64,000 bases of DNA, from contig CM043971.1 in the NCBI GenBank assembly GCA_014529385.2, forward strand, positions 82,193,340-82,257,339. Reading direction: 5' to 3'. Both the position numbers and the translations under genes were made by a program. The first letter of the stretch is position 1; every line of letters starts with the position of its first letter. Source of the stretch: Adiantum capillus-veneris (lineage: Eukaryota; Streptophyta; Polypodiopsida; Polypodiales; Pteridaceae). Below are positions 45,097 to 55,921 of the stretch, one piece after another. Under the pieces are notes generated by a model that worked only from the letters and a program-made list of their open reading frames with translations, had not been told where the DNA came from and ran no database searches.

Positions 45097-45845
45097 TTGT
45101 AGCTCATGCTAGAAGATGATTGGACCCCTACAACCCTAGCCAATCACATGCAAGGTGCATATCAAGCAACCATGTTATCCTTGGGACAAGTGTCCCCCTT
45201 TCCCCTTTGAGAGAGAGGACTTGATAAATGCATAATCAATCAAGCAAATTAGCTAAATTATCATCGGACCCCTTGAGAGGCCAACCAATAGGCTTAAGGC
45301 ACACCATGAGGGCAAGATGAAGAGGAACTTGACAAGTGTCCTTGTTACTTCATTAGGCATGGCTTGACTTTGGTGTGAGGGTGTGTGTATTCTCTCTCTA
45401 GCTCCTACAATGAGGGATTGCCCCCCTTGAGTAGGGATCTTGTTGACTTTTGGGAACACCTTGAACCCCTTAAGCACCTTAGTCATTAAGCACCTCAAGC
45501 ACCTTAGTCAACAAGCACGACAAGAACCTTAGTCAACAAGCACGACAAGCTTGGACCGGGTTCCCACCTCAAGCACAACCCTAGCTTGCCTAAGGTCAAA
45601 GGACTTTTAACACTAACCTTTGGAGGTCTTAAATGAAGCTAACCCTAAGATCTTTAAGCTCCATTAGGTAACCTTTCTCTTTGATAGACCATCTCTCATT
45701 TGGACCCTTTAACCTTGGCCCCGTGTTGAGATAGATCCATAAGCACAAGTCTATATTCTAAGACTTTGTTCCCATTTATTCTCCCACATCAAATGATTAA
45801 TATGAGAATATCATTTGTCTTGGTTAGATATTTCATTTTATCACA

Positions 45846-46841
45846 TTTTGTATCGCTTTGCCATTGCCCCTGAGTCACTTCCCAAAAGAAAATGGGTGTT
45901 CAAATAAAATTGAAACCAAACATTTAGTAATGCGTCCCTCTATGTAGGTAGTGGCAACAAAGGTAGCGGCGAGGCCATTTTTTGACCTCAAGGTAAATCC
46001 TTTGTTGACTAGAGGACTTATGATCAAGGTTGTGGGGGCCCACGTAGGATGCATGTGTACATGTGAGTGAACAAGGAAAGAACAAACATTATGGGGACAT
46101 AAGCTTTCTATGTTATTAAGAAAGGAATATTTTCAATGATAAAATAGTATATAATTTTAGTTTTTACGTGCTCTACCACCCTTACATAAGGGTCAAAGAG
46201 GAATTGTCAAGCAGCATTTATGAGTAGCTACATGAAAACCCTTAATCAGTTGAGTTAATCACCCTGATTAAGCTTCTAGTGGATGAGTGCCTGCTTGTGA
46301 GACCTCGCTAATCACCACCATAATCACTTGCAATTACCTTATCACAACCACTATTTATACTACGATAAGCGCCATGGCACTCTCCCTAATCCCTTAAATA
46401 AAGGATACTGTGTGACATCCTTAAGATTTTATTTTAAGATACATCACTTTTTCACTCAAAAAAGTTTTCACTTAGACGGAGTCACTCGGAGAAAAAGATT
46501 GTGCATCAAATCTTCATTTATAATTTCCATTATTCACAATGAAATTGATGCAAAGGGGAGCACAAAGGTGGACAATGTAGGGGAATGACATCGGGAGGAG
46601 GACTAGACCATCGTGAGGGATGGTGATAGAGTGGTAGCATCATGAGGCACACCTGTAGAGAGGGAGAAAGAAGCACATGGTGTGGCTCCAGTCCGGGCCT
46701 CCATTGCAGACAAGCTAGAGGGAGAGAGAGACAGATGGTTCGGCTCCAAGATCCCTACAAGCAAGAGGGAGAGCGAGGCAGATGATGCGGTAGGCCTATC
46801 TTGTAGACAAATGAGACAGGGAGATGTTGGGCACTGCACCT
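45846..46841. other. Spacer between two gypsy elements, with degenerate minisatellite
   Basis: 45846-46600 has no recognised feature. 46620-46840 holds about four poorly kept units of 50-70 bases built on 'AGAGGGAGAG' followed by 'GATGGTGCGGCTCC'-like sequence. Confidence 0.45.
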
Positions 46842-46846
46842 TCACC

Positions 46847-47000
46847 TGTAAGACAAGGGAAGCTAGAGACTGAGAGTCCACCACCCAACCACCCATTATA
46901 TAGGCAAGCCTTTGGCCCTTTGCCCTAGTTGGACTCCCCGTTCCACACCGCCTAGCCCGGCCCTGCCCTTATCTAGTCCGGCCTTGCCGGTGTCCGAACA
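46847..47000 (-). repeat. 3' LTR of element B (154 bases)
   Basis: On the minus strand it starts TGTTCGGACACCGGC and ends TGTCTTACA. It contains the TATA box CCTATATAATGG. Confidence 0.9.
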
Positions 47001-47011
47001 TTACTCCCCCC

Positions 47012-50000
47012 TTAAGAAGAGTTTTCATCCTCGAAAACAAAAGTGGGGAACTTCTTCTTAAGAACACTAATGTTTTCCCAAGTGGCACCTTCTTTAGGTC
47101 GGTCTTTCCACTTGATTAAGGCTTGTTGACGTACGAGATGATGTGTATGAAACTCATGATAATCAAGAACACGTTCAGGTTCATGCAGTAGGGTAGGAGG
47201 TTCAATGAAATCAACCAAAACTCGTTGTCCAATGACATTGTCACCCCCATGTAACCGCTTACGTAAACGGCTTACATGAAACACAGGATGAATGCGAGAA
47301 TGTGAAGATAATAGTAATTTGTAGGAACGATCACCTACTCGCTTGGGTATTTTGAAAGGCCACAATATCGGGGAGATAATTTAGGTGTTGGCCTAGTTTT
47401 CAAACTTTCTGAATGTTTTGACACACTTAAAAATACGTCCTCCCCTTCTTCGAAGGTAACTTGCCGACGTTTCTCATCAGTGTACTTCTTATACCCATCC
47501 TGTGCTTGCTGAACATTTTGACAAGCAAGTTTCAACATATCCATGTGTTCTTGGAGAAAATCCTTAACCTGTTGGAGTTTTTTGGTTGCCAACCCCACCG
47601 TAACTGGTGACCTAGGTTGAAACCTGTACATGACCATGAAAGGACTAAAACCTGTTGTGACATGCTTAGCACTATTGTAGGCAAACTCGAGAATAGGCAC
47701 CAATCTGACTATTTTTTGTTGACGTATGCTCTTAGCATATCCTCTAGCACCTGGTTAACCCGTTCCATTTGACCATCCGTTTCTGGATGATCACTTGTAC
47801 TGAGGTTAAGTTGTGTACCCAATCGTTTAAATACAGCTCTCCAAAAGTGGCTATTAAACTTGGGATCGCGGTCACTAACAATGTTACTTGGCAAACCATA
47901 CAATTTGTATAGATTGTCCACAAATAACTTGGCTAGTTCTAGTATCTTAACCGTGGATTTGGTCGGAATAAACTTATATGGTTTAGTCAACCTGTCTACA
48001 ACCACCCATACTGAGTCATGACCTCGTATAGTGGTTGATAAACCTACAATAAAATCCATAGAGATGCTTTCCCATTTTCCATTGGGAATCTCCAAAGGAT
48101 GTAAGAGTCCTCCTACTTTCAAGCGCTGTGCCTTGTTAACTTGACATTTTTGACAATGCAAGACATAAGCTTGAACAAAGCCATGTAGACTTGGCTAGTA
48201 AAACTGCCGTCGTACGAGAGTGTAAGTTTTTCTAATCCTCGGGTGCCCTGCACTTGGACTATCATGACATTCATAAAGAATTTGGCACCGAATGTTTGTG
48301 TCCGTCGGTACACAAACTCTCCCCTTGTGAAGTAGGTACCCATTGTCGATGGTAAAATTCTTCCATCGCTGTAGTTCATCACTTGATAAAGGAGAACTAG
48401 GTGTGGAGGTTAAATGTACACTACCGTCATTGGAGTGAGAAGGATCCCTCTTTTGAACATGGCTCCACACTTTGGAATATGCTTCATCATGCTCATATTT
48501 GCACTTGAGAGAATCTAAAAATTCACTACGAAGCTCCGTGAACAAGAGCGAATTGATCTCTGGCATTCGATTTAGAGCATCTGCCACTACATTGTATCGG
48601 CCTTTGCGATACCTTAGCTTGGCGTCATATTCCTGAAGGATCTTGGCCCACCTGGCTTTTCGACCCTTTAAATCCGTTTGTTGTGTAAACCATTTGACTC
48701 TTTCATGGTCAAACACAATCTGAAACTGAGCACCATACAGATAATGCTGCCATATTTTTAAGGCAGACACTATTGCATAGAGTTCACGTTCGTACGCAGA
48801 ATAGTTTTGCTGAGCTGCATCAAGCTTCTTGCTTTCAAATGCAATCGGTCGTCTGTCTTATAACAAGACTTCTCCAATAGCATGATCACTGGCATCCGTT
48901 TCCAAAATGAATGGTTTTAAAGGATCTACAATAGCCAATATAGGAGCTCTAGCTAATGCATCCTTGAGCGTATCAAAACTGTGTTGTTGAGCGGATCCCC
49001 ACTGAAGAGCTTTACCTTTTCCTTTTAGTTGATTCGTATAGGAACAACAATTTGAGCATAGTTTTTAACGAACCTTCGATAAAAACCTGCAAATCCTAAA
49101 AATATATGTAATTCTTTCATATTTTTAGGAGGAGGCCATTTCCGGATGGTATCCACTTTGGATTAATCCATGTATAGGCCGTTAGTTGAAATAACATGCC
49201 CTAAATAATGAATTTCATCTTTTAGAAAATCACATTTAGATTACTTGGCATATAACTTGTTTGTGTGTAACAAATCAAACACTTGCCTGAGATGTTGTAA
49301 GTGTTCTTCTTCAGAAGCACTATAGACTAGGATGTCATCAAGGAAAACAATGACAAATTTGCCCAAATATGGCTTCAAGACACTATCCATAAGTGTCATG
49401 AATGTTTTGGGCGCATTGGTTAACCCAAAGGGCATCACCAAAAACTCGTAATGTCCAAACCATGTTCGGAATGCAGTTTTAGGTATATCGGCAAGTCGAA
49501 TACGGACTTGGTGATATCCTGACCGCAAGTCTATTTTCGTGAAAATGCAAGCATGAGTGAGCTTATCAAACAACTCATCTACTCTTGGCAATGGGTATTG
49601 TGCATACTGCCATCCTTTTTCTTCACTAAGAGGATAGGCAAAGCCCATGGTGAAGAACTGGGTTGTATAAACCCTCTGCTAAGGTAGTCAGCAAGCTGAG
49701 GTTCCACCTCAACAACTTCTGAATAACTCATACGATAAGGTGGTTTACTAACAGGTTTACAACCTGCATCCACGTCAATGCTATGTTGTACTAATCGTAA
49801 TCCTGATGGCAAATCATTAGGAAATACATCTTGAAATTCCTTTAATAATTTTTGTAATTGACTAGCAACGTTTGCTTGTTTAGACGTAGCAATTGGTGGA
49901 ATAGAGGAGAGAGAAGCATGCGGAGTTGAGGAATGTTCAACAGACTCAATGTTAGAAAGAAAATGAGACAGTGAGTAACACAAGAGAACCTGATATATTT

Positions 50001-50732
50001 CATTATCAGAAACGAGTTGCATAAGCTCAGCGGTACATATCAGTGGTGATGAAGGTATATCTTTTTCTCCTAACAACAACACATGTGCGCCATGGGATTC
50101 AAACATCAAGCTGTTGTACTCATAGCTACGCTTCAGTGATGGTCTTCGGCTATGCAACCACTCCCTACCAAGAACCACATCAACCCTTTCCATGTTCATA
50201 ACCTAAAAATCCAAACATGTAGAGTACCTTGTACTTCCAATGGAACAACTCGGCATTGAGTATCCCATATTTTAGTATCATGTCCATTCATCATTGCTAC
50301 CTTGTAGCGGTGGGTACTCGGAGTTTGAGGCAATTTGAGTTTTTTCACGAGTCCGTAATTGATGAAATTGTGAGTAGCACCATCATCTACCAAGATGCAC
50401 ACCTTGTGCCCTTGCAGATATCCGTGCATACGTACTAACTCATGTGGTCCAAAGGTTGGTTGCCACATGGAAGCTATGAGACAGCATTCATGCACCACCT
50501 CAGTGTGTGTTACTTTCATTGTAGAGAATCTTGAGGAAGACTCAAGAGGCAGCAGTTGCACCGTGTGCACTGCTTTCTCCTTTCCTTGAGCAGCAGATTT
50601 CCCCTTGGGACAATCCTTTTTGCCACGAACTCTCCCTAAACATTGAAAACATAATTTTTCTTTCTTGATTTTATCAAAATCCTCAGGAGAGAGAGGACCC
50701 CTTGGGTTTTTTAGATGCATTGGAATTAGCAA
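47012..50732 (-). pseudogene. Element B: zinc knuckle, protease, RT, RNase H, integrase, chromodomain
   Basis: The knuckle reads 'CFQCLGRVRGKKDC' (about 50640), with arginine where histidine binds zinc. The protease has 'ILVDDGATHNFINYG' (about 50390). The RT has '[11 protein letters not shown]' (49660), then a deletion of about 45 bases that removes the motif read 'RMCVDYR' in element A. It then has '[20 protein letters not shown]' and '[11 protein letters not shown]' (about 49330). RNase H has 'LYAIVSALKIWQHYLYGAQF' (48770 region). The integrase has 'HCQKCQVNKAQRL' (48155), 'MDFIVGLSTTIRGHD', 'VSDRDPKFNSHFW' and 'HPETDGQMERVNQ', so the DDE residues remain. The chromodomain has 'ALIKWKDRPKEGATWENIS' (about 47110). 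Stops and shifts separate about nine pieces. Confidence 0.92.
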
Positions 50733-51701
50733 CTAGAAATTTTCTTTTATTGTGCTCATACTGAGTGCGTGTATTACCATGTATACTAGCAAGCACGTGA
50801 TTATTATGTGTTTTCTTCTCATCAGGATCATCATGAATATGTGCTTTCACTATGGCTTCCTCAAGTGTTTTAGGGTCTTGGGTCTTGACATACTTCTTAA
50901 GCTCGGGTGTCAGACCTCGTATGAACCCCCGTACTTGCTGAAAGGTATCTAAGCCTTTCAACTTGAGAATAACGTCCCGATAGTGAGAGATATATTCAAG
51001 GAGTGATGGGTATTGGCGCATGGAACATGTGTCCCAAGCCGTCCAATTCCAATCGGCCTTGTTTGTAGGCAAAAATTCCTTGCTAAACATTGCTTCAAAG
51101 TAGCCAAACTATGTTGTATGGTGTTCTTCTCCTTGAGAAACATCCACCATTTGTAGGCCTTGCCTTCCAGAGTTAAGATCATTTGCAAAGCTCTGACTAC
51201 ATTCAGAGTACGTCGTAAGGCGTGAATTCCATCCCACTTGCTGAGAAAGATATTCACTGCATCCTTATTGTGGTCTCGGTCTTCTCCCTTAAAAATCGGT
51301 GGTTTAGTGTTCTTTAACAATTCATCCACCTCTTTGGCAGTGAGAGTATGCAATGTATCAGCATTTGGGCCTTGCCCTAGATTAGAATTGCCCTGCCCTT
51401 GTGTGGCAACGTGCTCATGCATGTGCATGTCGGTAGGACTCTTAGACTGTTGATGCATTAATTGCATGACTAATGTGGATAGTTTAGCAACATTTTCATT
51501 TAAAGCTTTAAAATTTTCATCCATGATAGTCATGCGTGTCTGAAGTGCACGAAATTCTTGAATATCGAGCAATTTGTAAGTATCTTCTCTTGCCGTAGCG
51601 TCGCGGGTAGTCTCCTTGAGAGGATCCGGCCGCGGGCCATCATTGGTAGGATCAGGAGTACTTTGCTCAAAATCGAATGTCATATTGATATCTGAATCCA
51701 T
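50683..51701 (-). pseudogene. Element B gag
   Basis: The start 'MDSDINMTFDFEQSTPDP' matches the element A gag start ('MDSDIDMHHAFDFEQSAP'). The capsid region has 'VDELLKNTKPPIFKGEDRDH' and 'ALQMILTLEGKAYKWWMFLK'. A frameshift at about 51090 joins to 'GFIRGLTPELKKYVKTQDPK'. It forms the particle that packages element RNA. Confidence 0.88.
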
Positions 51702-52465
51702 GGCTACACAGTGCGGTGAAAGAAGTACTCAGAAAAATACCTGATATTGAGAGCACTCGCAAAGTATAGGAGCCTTGCTCCGTCAAAATCGAGAGTAGTC
51801 CGGTGGAAATTGATTTGAATTGTCCGCCAAATATGGAAATCCACTAGTTCTTGATAGTCGAATCAATTAGGCTTGAAAGCGGTAATTGATTTCACCAAAA
51901 ACTTGTATTGCAACTCCGCCAAATTGGTTGTCTTGAAATCTCTGAGTTTCTGCGTAATACGCAAAAAAAATTGGTCGGAATGTGCGCCAGATTCGTCGAT
52001 GCCGTCCTTTTCGGCCTTGCCATACTCGCACGTAGTGGAGTAGGGGGGGGGTGGGGTACCCACTCTGGGTACTACCCCTTATGCTTTAAATTTTTTGTGT
52101 ATGGCCACTACCCCTAAGGGGGTTGGGCGCTCTTCAAGTGGGAAAAAGAACGCACAGTCAGCTATGGCGCCAAACGGGCAGCGCGTAGAGGTTTGGAGAG
52201 CTTGGGGCGGACATGCGAAGCCCAAGGGGCTTCGGCCCTGTGTCGAAAAACGCTCAACAGGCCTTTGCACCACTAACAAGCCCGCGCGCCGACATTTTGG
52301 TGCTCCTGCACCCAGCGGCCCTCCCTTGCCAAGCTCGCGTGCCCACGGCTTCGTCTTCGTCGACCTCCTTGCTAAGGGGTGATCCCCACTGTGTTGGACC
52401 CCGACATGCAAGCCTTGAGTGGCTAGAAAGCACCACGCCCTTCCCCTTTCCCAAAATAGACACAA
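51702..52465 (-). other. Element B leader between PBS and gag
   Basis: This is about 760 bases without conserved coding. ORFs on both strands at 52080-52570 overlap the LTR and leader and are probably chance, because element A has no counterpart. Confidence 0.6.
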
Positions 52466-52477
52466 GCTCTGATACCA
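52466..52477 (-). promoter_or_regulatory. PBS of element B, initiator tRNA-Met type
   Basis: The plus strand reads GCTCTGATACCA, one base from the LTR. Confidence 0.9.
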
Positions 52478-52478
52478 G

Positions 52479-52632
52479 TCTAAGACAAGGGAAGCTAGAG
52501 ACTGAGAGTCCACCACCCAACCACCCATTATATAGGCAAGCCCCTGGCCCTTTGCCCTAGTTGGACTCCCCATTCCACACCGCCTAGCCCGGCCCTACCG
52601 TTGTCTAGTCCGGCCTTGCCGGTGTCTTGAAA
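52479..52632 (-). repeat. 5' LTR of element B (154 bases)
   Basis: It matches the 3' LTR with several substitutions, mainly near both ends (TCTAAGAC for TGTAAGAC; GTCTTGAAA for GTCCGAACA). Confidence 0.88.
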
Positions 52633-52727
52633 TCACCAACGTACTTGCAACCCCCAACACAAGTACCCGATTAAGGTGTTGAAGTCCAGGTTGTGTATGT
52701 AAGGAGCCCGCGAGCTAGACGAGACAC

Positions 52728-52993
52728 CACTATAAGAAAGAATAGCCGCGCATCAACGAGCTTTTTAGGAGAGAGAAATGATTGGGCACACGGGTATCAC
52801 TGCCACTGGTAACAGGGCTGTCAGCTCACGGCAATGATTGAGGGTATCAACGTGGGTATGTTGTCAAGAATTGCCGTGTTGATTACCTCTCTAATACCCT
52901 CCATGCAATTTATTTAAAAAAATTATCCAAGGATTTTGGATGATTCAAGTCCCCATGCGTGAAGACTTTGCATCATCCAAAGATCCTTGGATA
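52728..52993. repeat. CACTA-like terminus with subterminal inverted repeats and hairpin
   Basis: CACTATAAGAAAG at 52728 resembles the plant CACTA transposon end (CACTACAAGAAA). It is followed by direct and inverted copies of 'TTGCCGTG' and 'GGGTATCA'-like units, as in CACTA subterminal regions. At 52925-52992 the sequence folds on itself: 'ATCCAAGGAT' plus TTTGGATGAT pairs with 'CATCATCCAAAGATCCTTGG'. The opposite CACTA end was not found. Confidence 0.5.
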
Positions 52994-53273
52994 TTTTTTT
53001 AATATAAATATCACATCTATATATTATTTAAGATTAACAATAGCATATAATTTTTTAAACATAAGAAACTTAAAAACACTTTATTGACAAAATTCTTTTT
53101 ATTGATTGCGAGTTCACAAAATGTATACAAGGACTTTTGGTCGGGTATCCAAAATAAAAGTGAAATATTTACAAGGGGTCTTGGTCGGGCGTTCAAAATG
53201 TGAGGGGATTATGTTGTACAAGGACTTTTGGCCGGGCGTTCAAAGTGTGAGGGGATTGTGTTAGTAAGTTAGT

Positions 53274-54440
53274 AACCCTCATAGTCACCCTGGTCACCCT
53301 CGTCGTCCTCGTCACTCTGACCGCCCTCGTTGTCATCGCCGTCATTAGCGTCACCTCTTCAAGCCTACACAAATAACAAAGCAAACCAAATAATTAGTAA
53401 ACATTAAAATAAGTAAACAACAAGATAACTAATTAGTTAGGTTGACTTTGTACTTGCGTAGTGATCAAGGTGTCGATGAGAGCGTCGAACTGTGCTTGAT
53501 TGATGTGGCCTTGTTGGAGCATCCACAAGTAGGTACTATATTCGTCGTTGCGTTTTCGATACTTCACCACTCCCCTTGACACTCAATGTCCTATGATGTT
53601 TGCCTGCATATTAATCATTATTTATATTAGTTTATGGTTTAAATAAAACTAGAAATGTTACTTACCACTTTGTCCTTCCAGACATCCTTTCTGCTAGAAC
53701 CCCAATTGTGAGCTCGTTGTCCTGCCCTTGCTTGCCCTTTTTTGGAGATTGGGGTGTCGGCATTGTTGTTTACGGCCTTGCGAACGGTGGACCGTTTATT
53801 ACGAAGGAAGGTCTTAATAAAACCTTCCATCCATTGCGTGGTAAAATATTTGCCCTGGGGATTAGGAAATCGCAGCCGCATTGTATCAACAATATGTTGC
53901 ACGTACTGAGGATCTTGTTGCTCCCAATTGATGAAGCAATTACTGTAGGTAGAGTGGATCAAGCTCTTCAAGTGATCGTGGAAGCGCTTGCCATTGTTAT
54001 TGTGCTAAGGTCGGGGGCACCGTCTTGATGACACCTATAGTATAGGCCATCATCATCGACATCTAGAACGTCCACATCAGAACTGTACCCCAGATCTGGC
54101 AAGTCAGTTGAGGATCCTCCTCCACCTCCTCCAAAGCAAGCGTCAAAACAAGAGCCTCCCCCCGATCCTCGTCTCTGTTGGATGTTAGTGGACCTCGTCA
54201 ACCCCCAAAGCCACACGAACTATGTCACTCACTTTTCCCTAAAGAAGATCGACGACCACGAGGACTAGGATGGCTTGATGGCGAAGCGGGGAGGGTTGAT
54301 GCGGGGGAATCGTAGAAGAGGGTGCCAGGGGAAATGGGAAGGAAATGTAGTAGCGGGGACCGAGGGATAGGGTGAGGAAATGTAGTGGGGAGTGCCGAGA
54401 CAAAGGGCGAAGGAAAGGTAGTGGGAGTCTGCGAGGGCAT
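53274..54440 (-). pseudogene. Multi-exon gene of unknown function: Pro-rich, Gly-rich, acidic tail
   Basis: From 54440 down the order is a Pro/Ser-rich part ('MPSQTPTTFPSPFVSALPTT'), then after a frame change a Gly run ('CFGGGGGGSSTDLPDLGYSS') with an Asp-rich stretch ('DVDVLDVDDDG'), then 'NCFINWEQQDPQYVQHIVDT' and 'TTQWMEGFIKTFLRNKRSTV'. A GTAAGT donor after 'DVWKDKV' and a TGCAG acceptor bound an intron at about 53661-53608. The next exon has 'KYRKRNDEYSTYLWMLQQGH'. A further exon after TTTGTGTAG (about 53360) encodes an acid tail with 'DEDDEGDQGDYEGY' and stop at 53274. This composition is seen in accessory or transposase-linked proteins of plant DNA transposons, but I cannot name a family. 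A TGA interrupts exon 2. Confidence 0.5.
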
Positions 54441-54726
54441 GGACGAGGGTGAGGGGGAAATTGCATACTGGGATAGTTAATGTGGCGTATATGAAGAGAA
54501 GATCCCTTGCGAAGCTCGCTCATACTCTTTCCAAGAATGAGGCTATTTGGGGATCCATAGGGACCAAATGAGGAGGAGGAGGAGGAGGAGGAGGGGAGTG
54601 ATCATAGGGACCGGAGCCCCCATAAAGATTCCCAAAAGAGGAATCCACAGTTGTCCTAAAAGAGCGAAAGAAGTCTTCGTCTTGACCGGCAATGTCACAA
54701 CTGATAAAGAGAGAAAAAAGAAATCA
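54441..54726. other. Flank with (GAG)n repeat
   Basis: A GGA/GAG trinucleotide repeat at 54571-54595. No gene is seen. Confidence 0.5.
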
Positions 54727-55915
54727 AATACAACCTAAATAGACATGCCAAAATCCCTCTAATAGAGGGGCCAAACTCATGCCGTTTGCTAGGGGTTTTG
54801 CCCCTCTACTAGAGGGGTTTTGGCATGCTTATTTGTATACAATGGGCAACCCGTTTGGGTTGCCCATTGCATGCAAATAGGCATGCCAAAACCCCTCTAA
54901 TAGAGGGGCCAAAATCATGTCGTTTGCTAGGGGTTTTGCCCCTCTATTAGAGGGGTTTTGGCATGCCTATTTGCATGCAATGGGCAGCCCAAACGCCATT
55001 GCATGAAAATAAGCATGCCAAAACCCCTCTAATAGAGGGGCCAAACTCATGTCGTTTGCTAGGGGTTTTGCCCAAATGGGCATGCCAAAACCCCTCCAAT
55101 AGAGCGGCCAAACGGCATGCCGTTTGCTAGGGGTTTTGGACATTGAAGGGGGGAGGCAAAATAGGGCCAAAAAAACATGAGCAAGGGGGACAACCTATGG
55201 GCTCACATGAGCCTTTACCTCAACCAATTAGAAGGGGTTTTGGGCAGCCGGTTTGGCCCCTCTATTAGAGAGGTTTTGGCATGCCTATTTGCATGCAATG
55301 GGATGCCCAAACGGAATGCCCATTGCATGCAAATAGGCATGCCAAAAACTCTCTAATAGAGGGGCCAAACGCATGCCGTTTTGGCATGAGATGGGCAGCC
55401 CGTTTGGCGAGCCCATTGCATGCAATAGACATGCCAAAACCCCTCTAATAGAGGGGCCAAAGCATGCCGTTTTGACATGATTTTGGCCCCTCTATTAGAG
55501 GGGTTTTGGCATAAATAGACATGCCAAAACCCCTCTAATAGAGGGGCCAAAGCAACCCCTCTAATAGAGGGGCCAAAGCATGCCGTTTTGACATGAGTTT
55601 GGCCCCTCTATTATAGGGGTTTTGGCATGTCTATTTGCATGCAATGGGCAGCCTGCTTGGGGAGCATATTGCATGCAAATAGGCATGTGTTTGGCCTCTC
55701 TATTAGAGGGGTTTTGGCATGCCTATTTTCATGCAATGGGCTGCCCATTGCATGAAAATAGGCATGCAAAAACCCCTCTAATAGAGGGGCCAAACGCATG
55801 CCGTTTGCTAGGTTTGCTAGGTGCCCCTCTATTAGTAGAGGGGGTTTGGCATGCCTATTTGCATGAAATGGGTAGCCCAAACAGGGAGCCCATTGCATGC
55901 AAATAGGATGTTTTT
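54727..55915. repeat. Array of about 16 short palindromes in alternating orientation
   Basis: The core CCCCTCTAATAGAGGGG (or its complement-strand form with ATTAG) recurs at about 54752, 54812, 54894, 54940, 55024, 55096, 55258, 55351, 55441, 55489, 55530, 55556, 55604, 55696, 55775 and 55823. Each copy has CCAAAA or ATGCC on one side and GCCAAA on the other, so it has a direction, and directions alternate in places. Between cores lie 'TTTGCTAGGGGTTTTG' and 'ATTGCATGCAAATAGGCATG', itself palindromic around GCATGC. Neighbouring units can pair with each other as well as with themselves. No coding function is likely. Confidence 0.9.
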
Positions 55916-55921
55916 TCTCAA

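Larger units (their letters stand above)
44239..45845 (-). repeat. 5' LTR of the 34-46 kb gypsy element (1,607 bases)
   Basis: In plus orientation it begins TGTAATGG and ends TTATCACA. It is the same family as the solo LTR at 4059-5646: same length class, same start TGTAA, same central block with GAGGACCGGATT, same last 22-base pattern. It contains a GT microsatellite and a 42-base C run. The partner 3' LTR is missing from the window. Confidence 0.85.
46847..52632 (-). mobile_element. Full-length chromodomain Ty3/gypsy element B
   Basis: LTRs lie at 46847-47000 and 52479-52632 (154 bases each). TSD TCACC lies at 46842-46846 and 52633-52637. The PBS is at 52466-52477 and the PPT at about 47001-47016. 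Gag, CCHC, protease, RT, RNase H, integrase and chromodomain are in order. The internal proteins are closely related to element A (57821-63781), but the LTRs are not alike. Many stops, frameshifts and an RT deletion show that it is older than element A. Confidence 0.93.

Noticed and set aside
52079-52573. 164-codon ORF and overlapping plus-strand ORFs
   Set aside because: They overlap the LTR, PBS and leader of element B, have GC-rich composition and are not conserved in element A.
54727-55915. CRISPR array
   Set aside because: The repeats are palindromes of variable spacing and orientation in a eukaryotic context, with no unique spacers of constant length and no cas genes.
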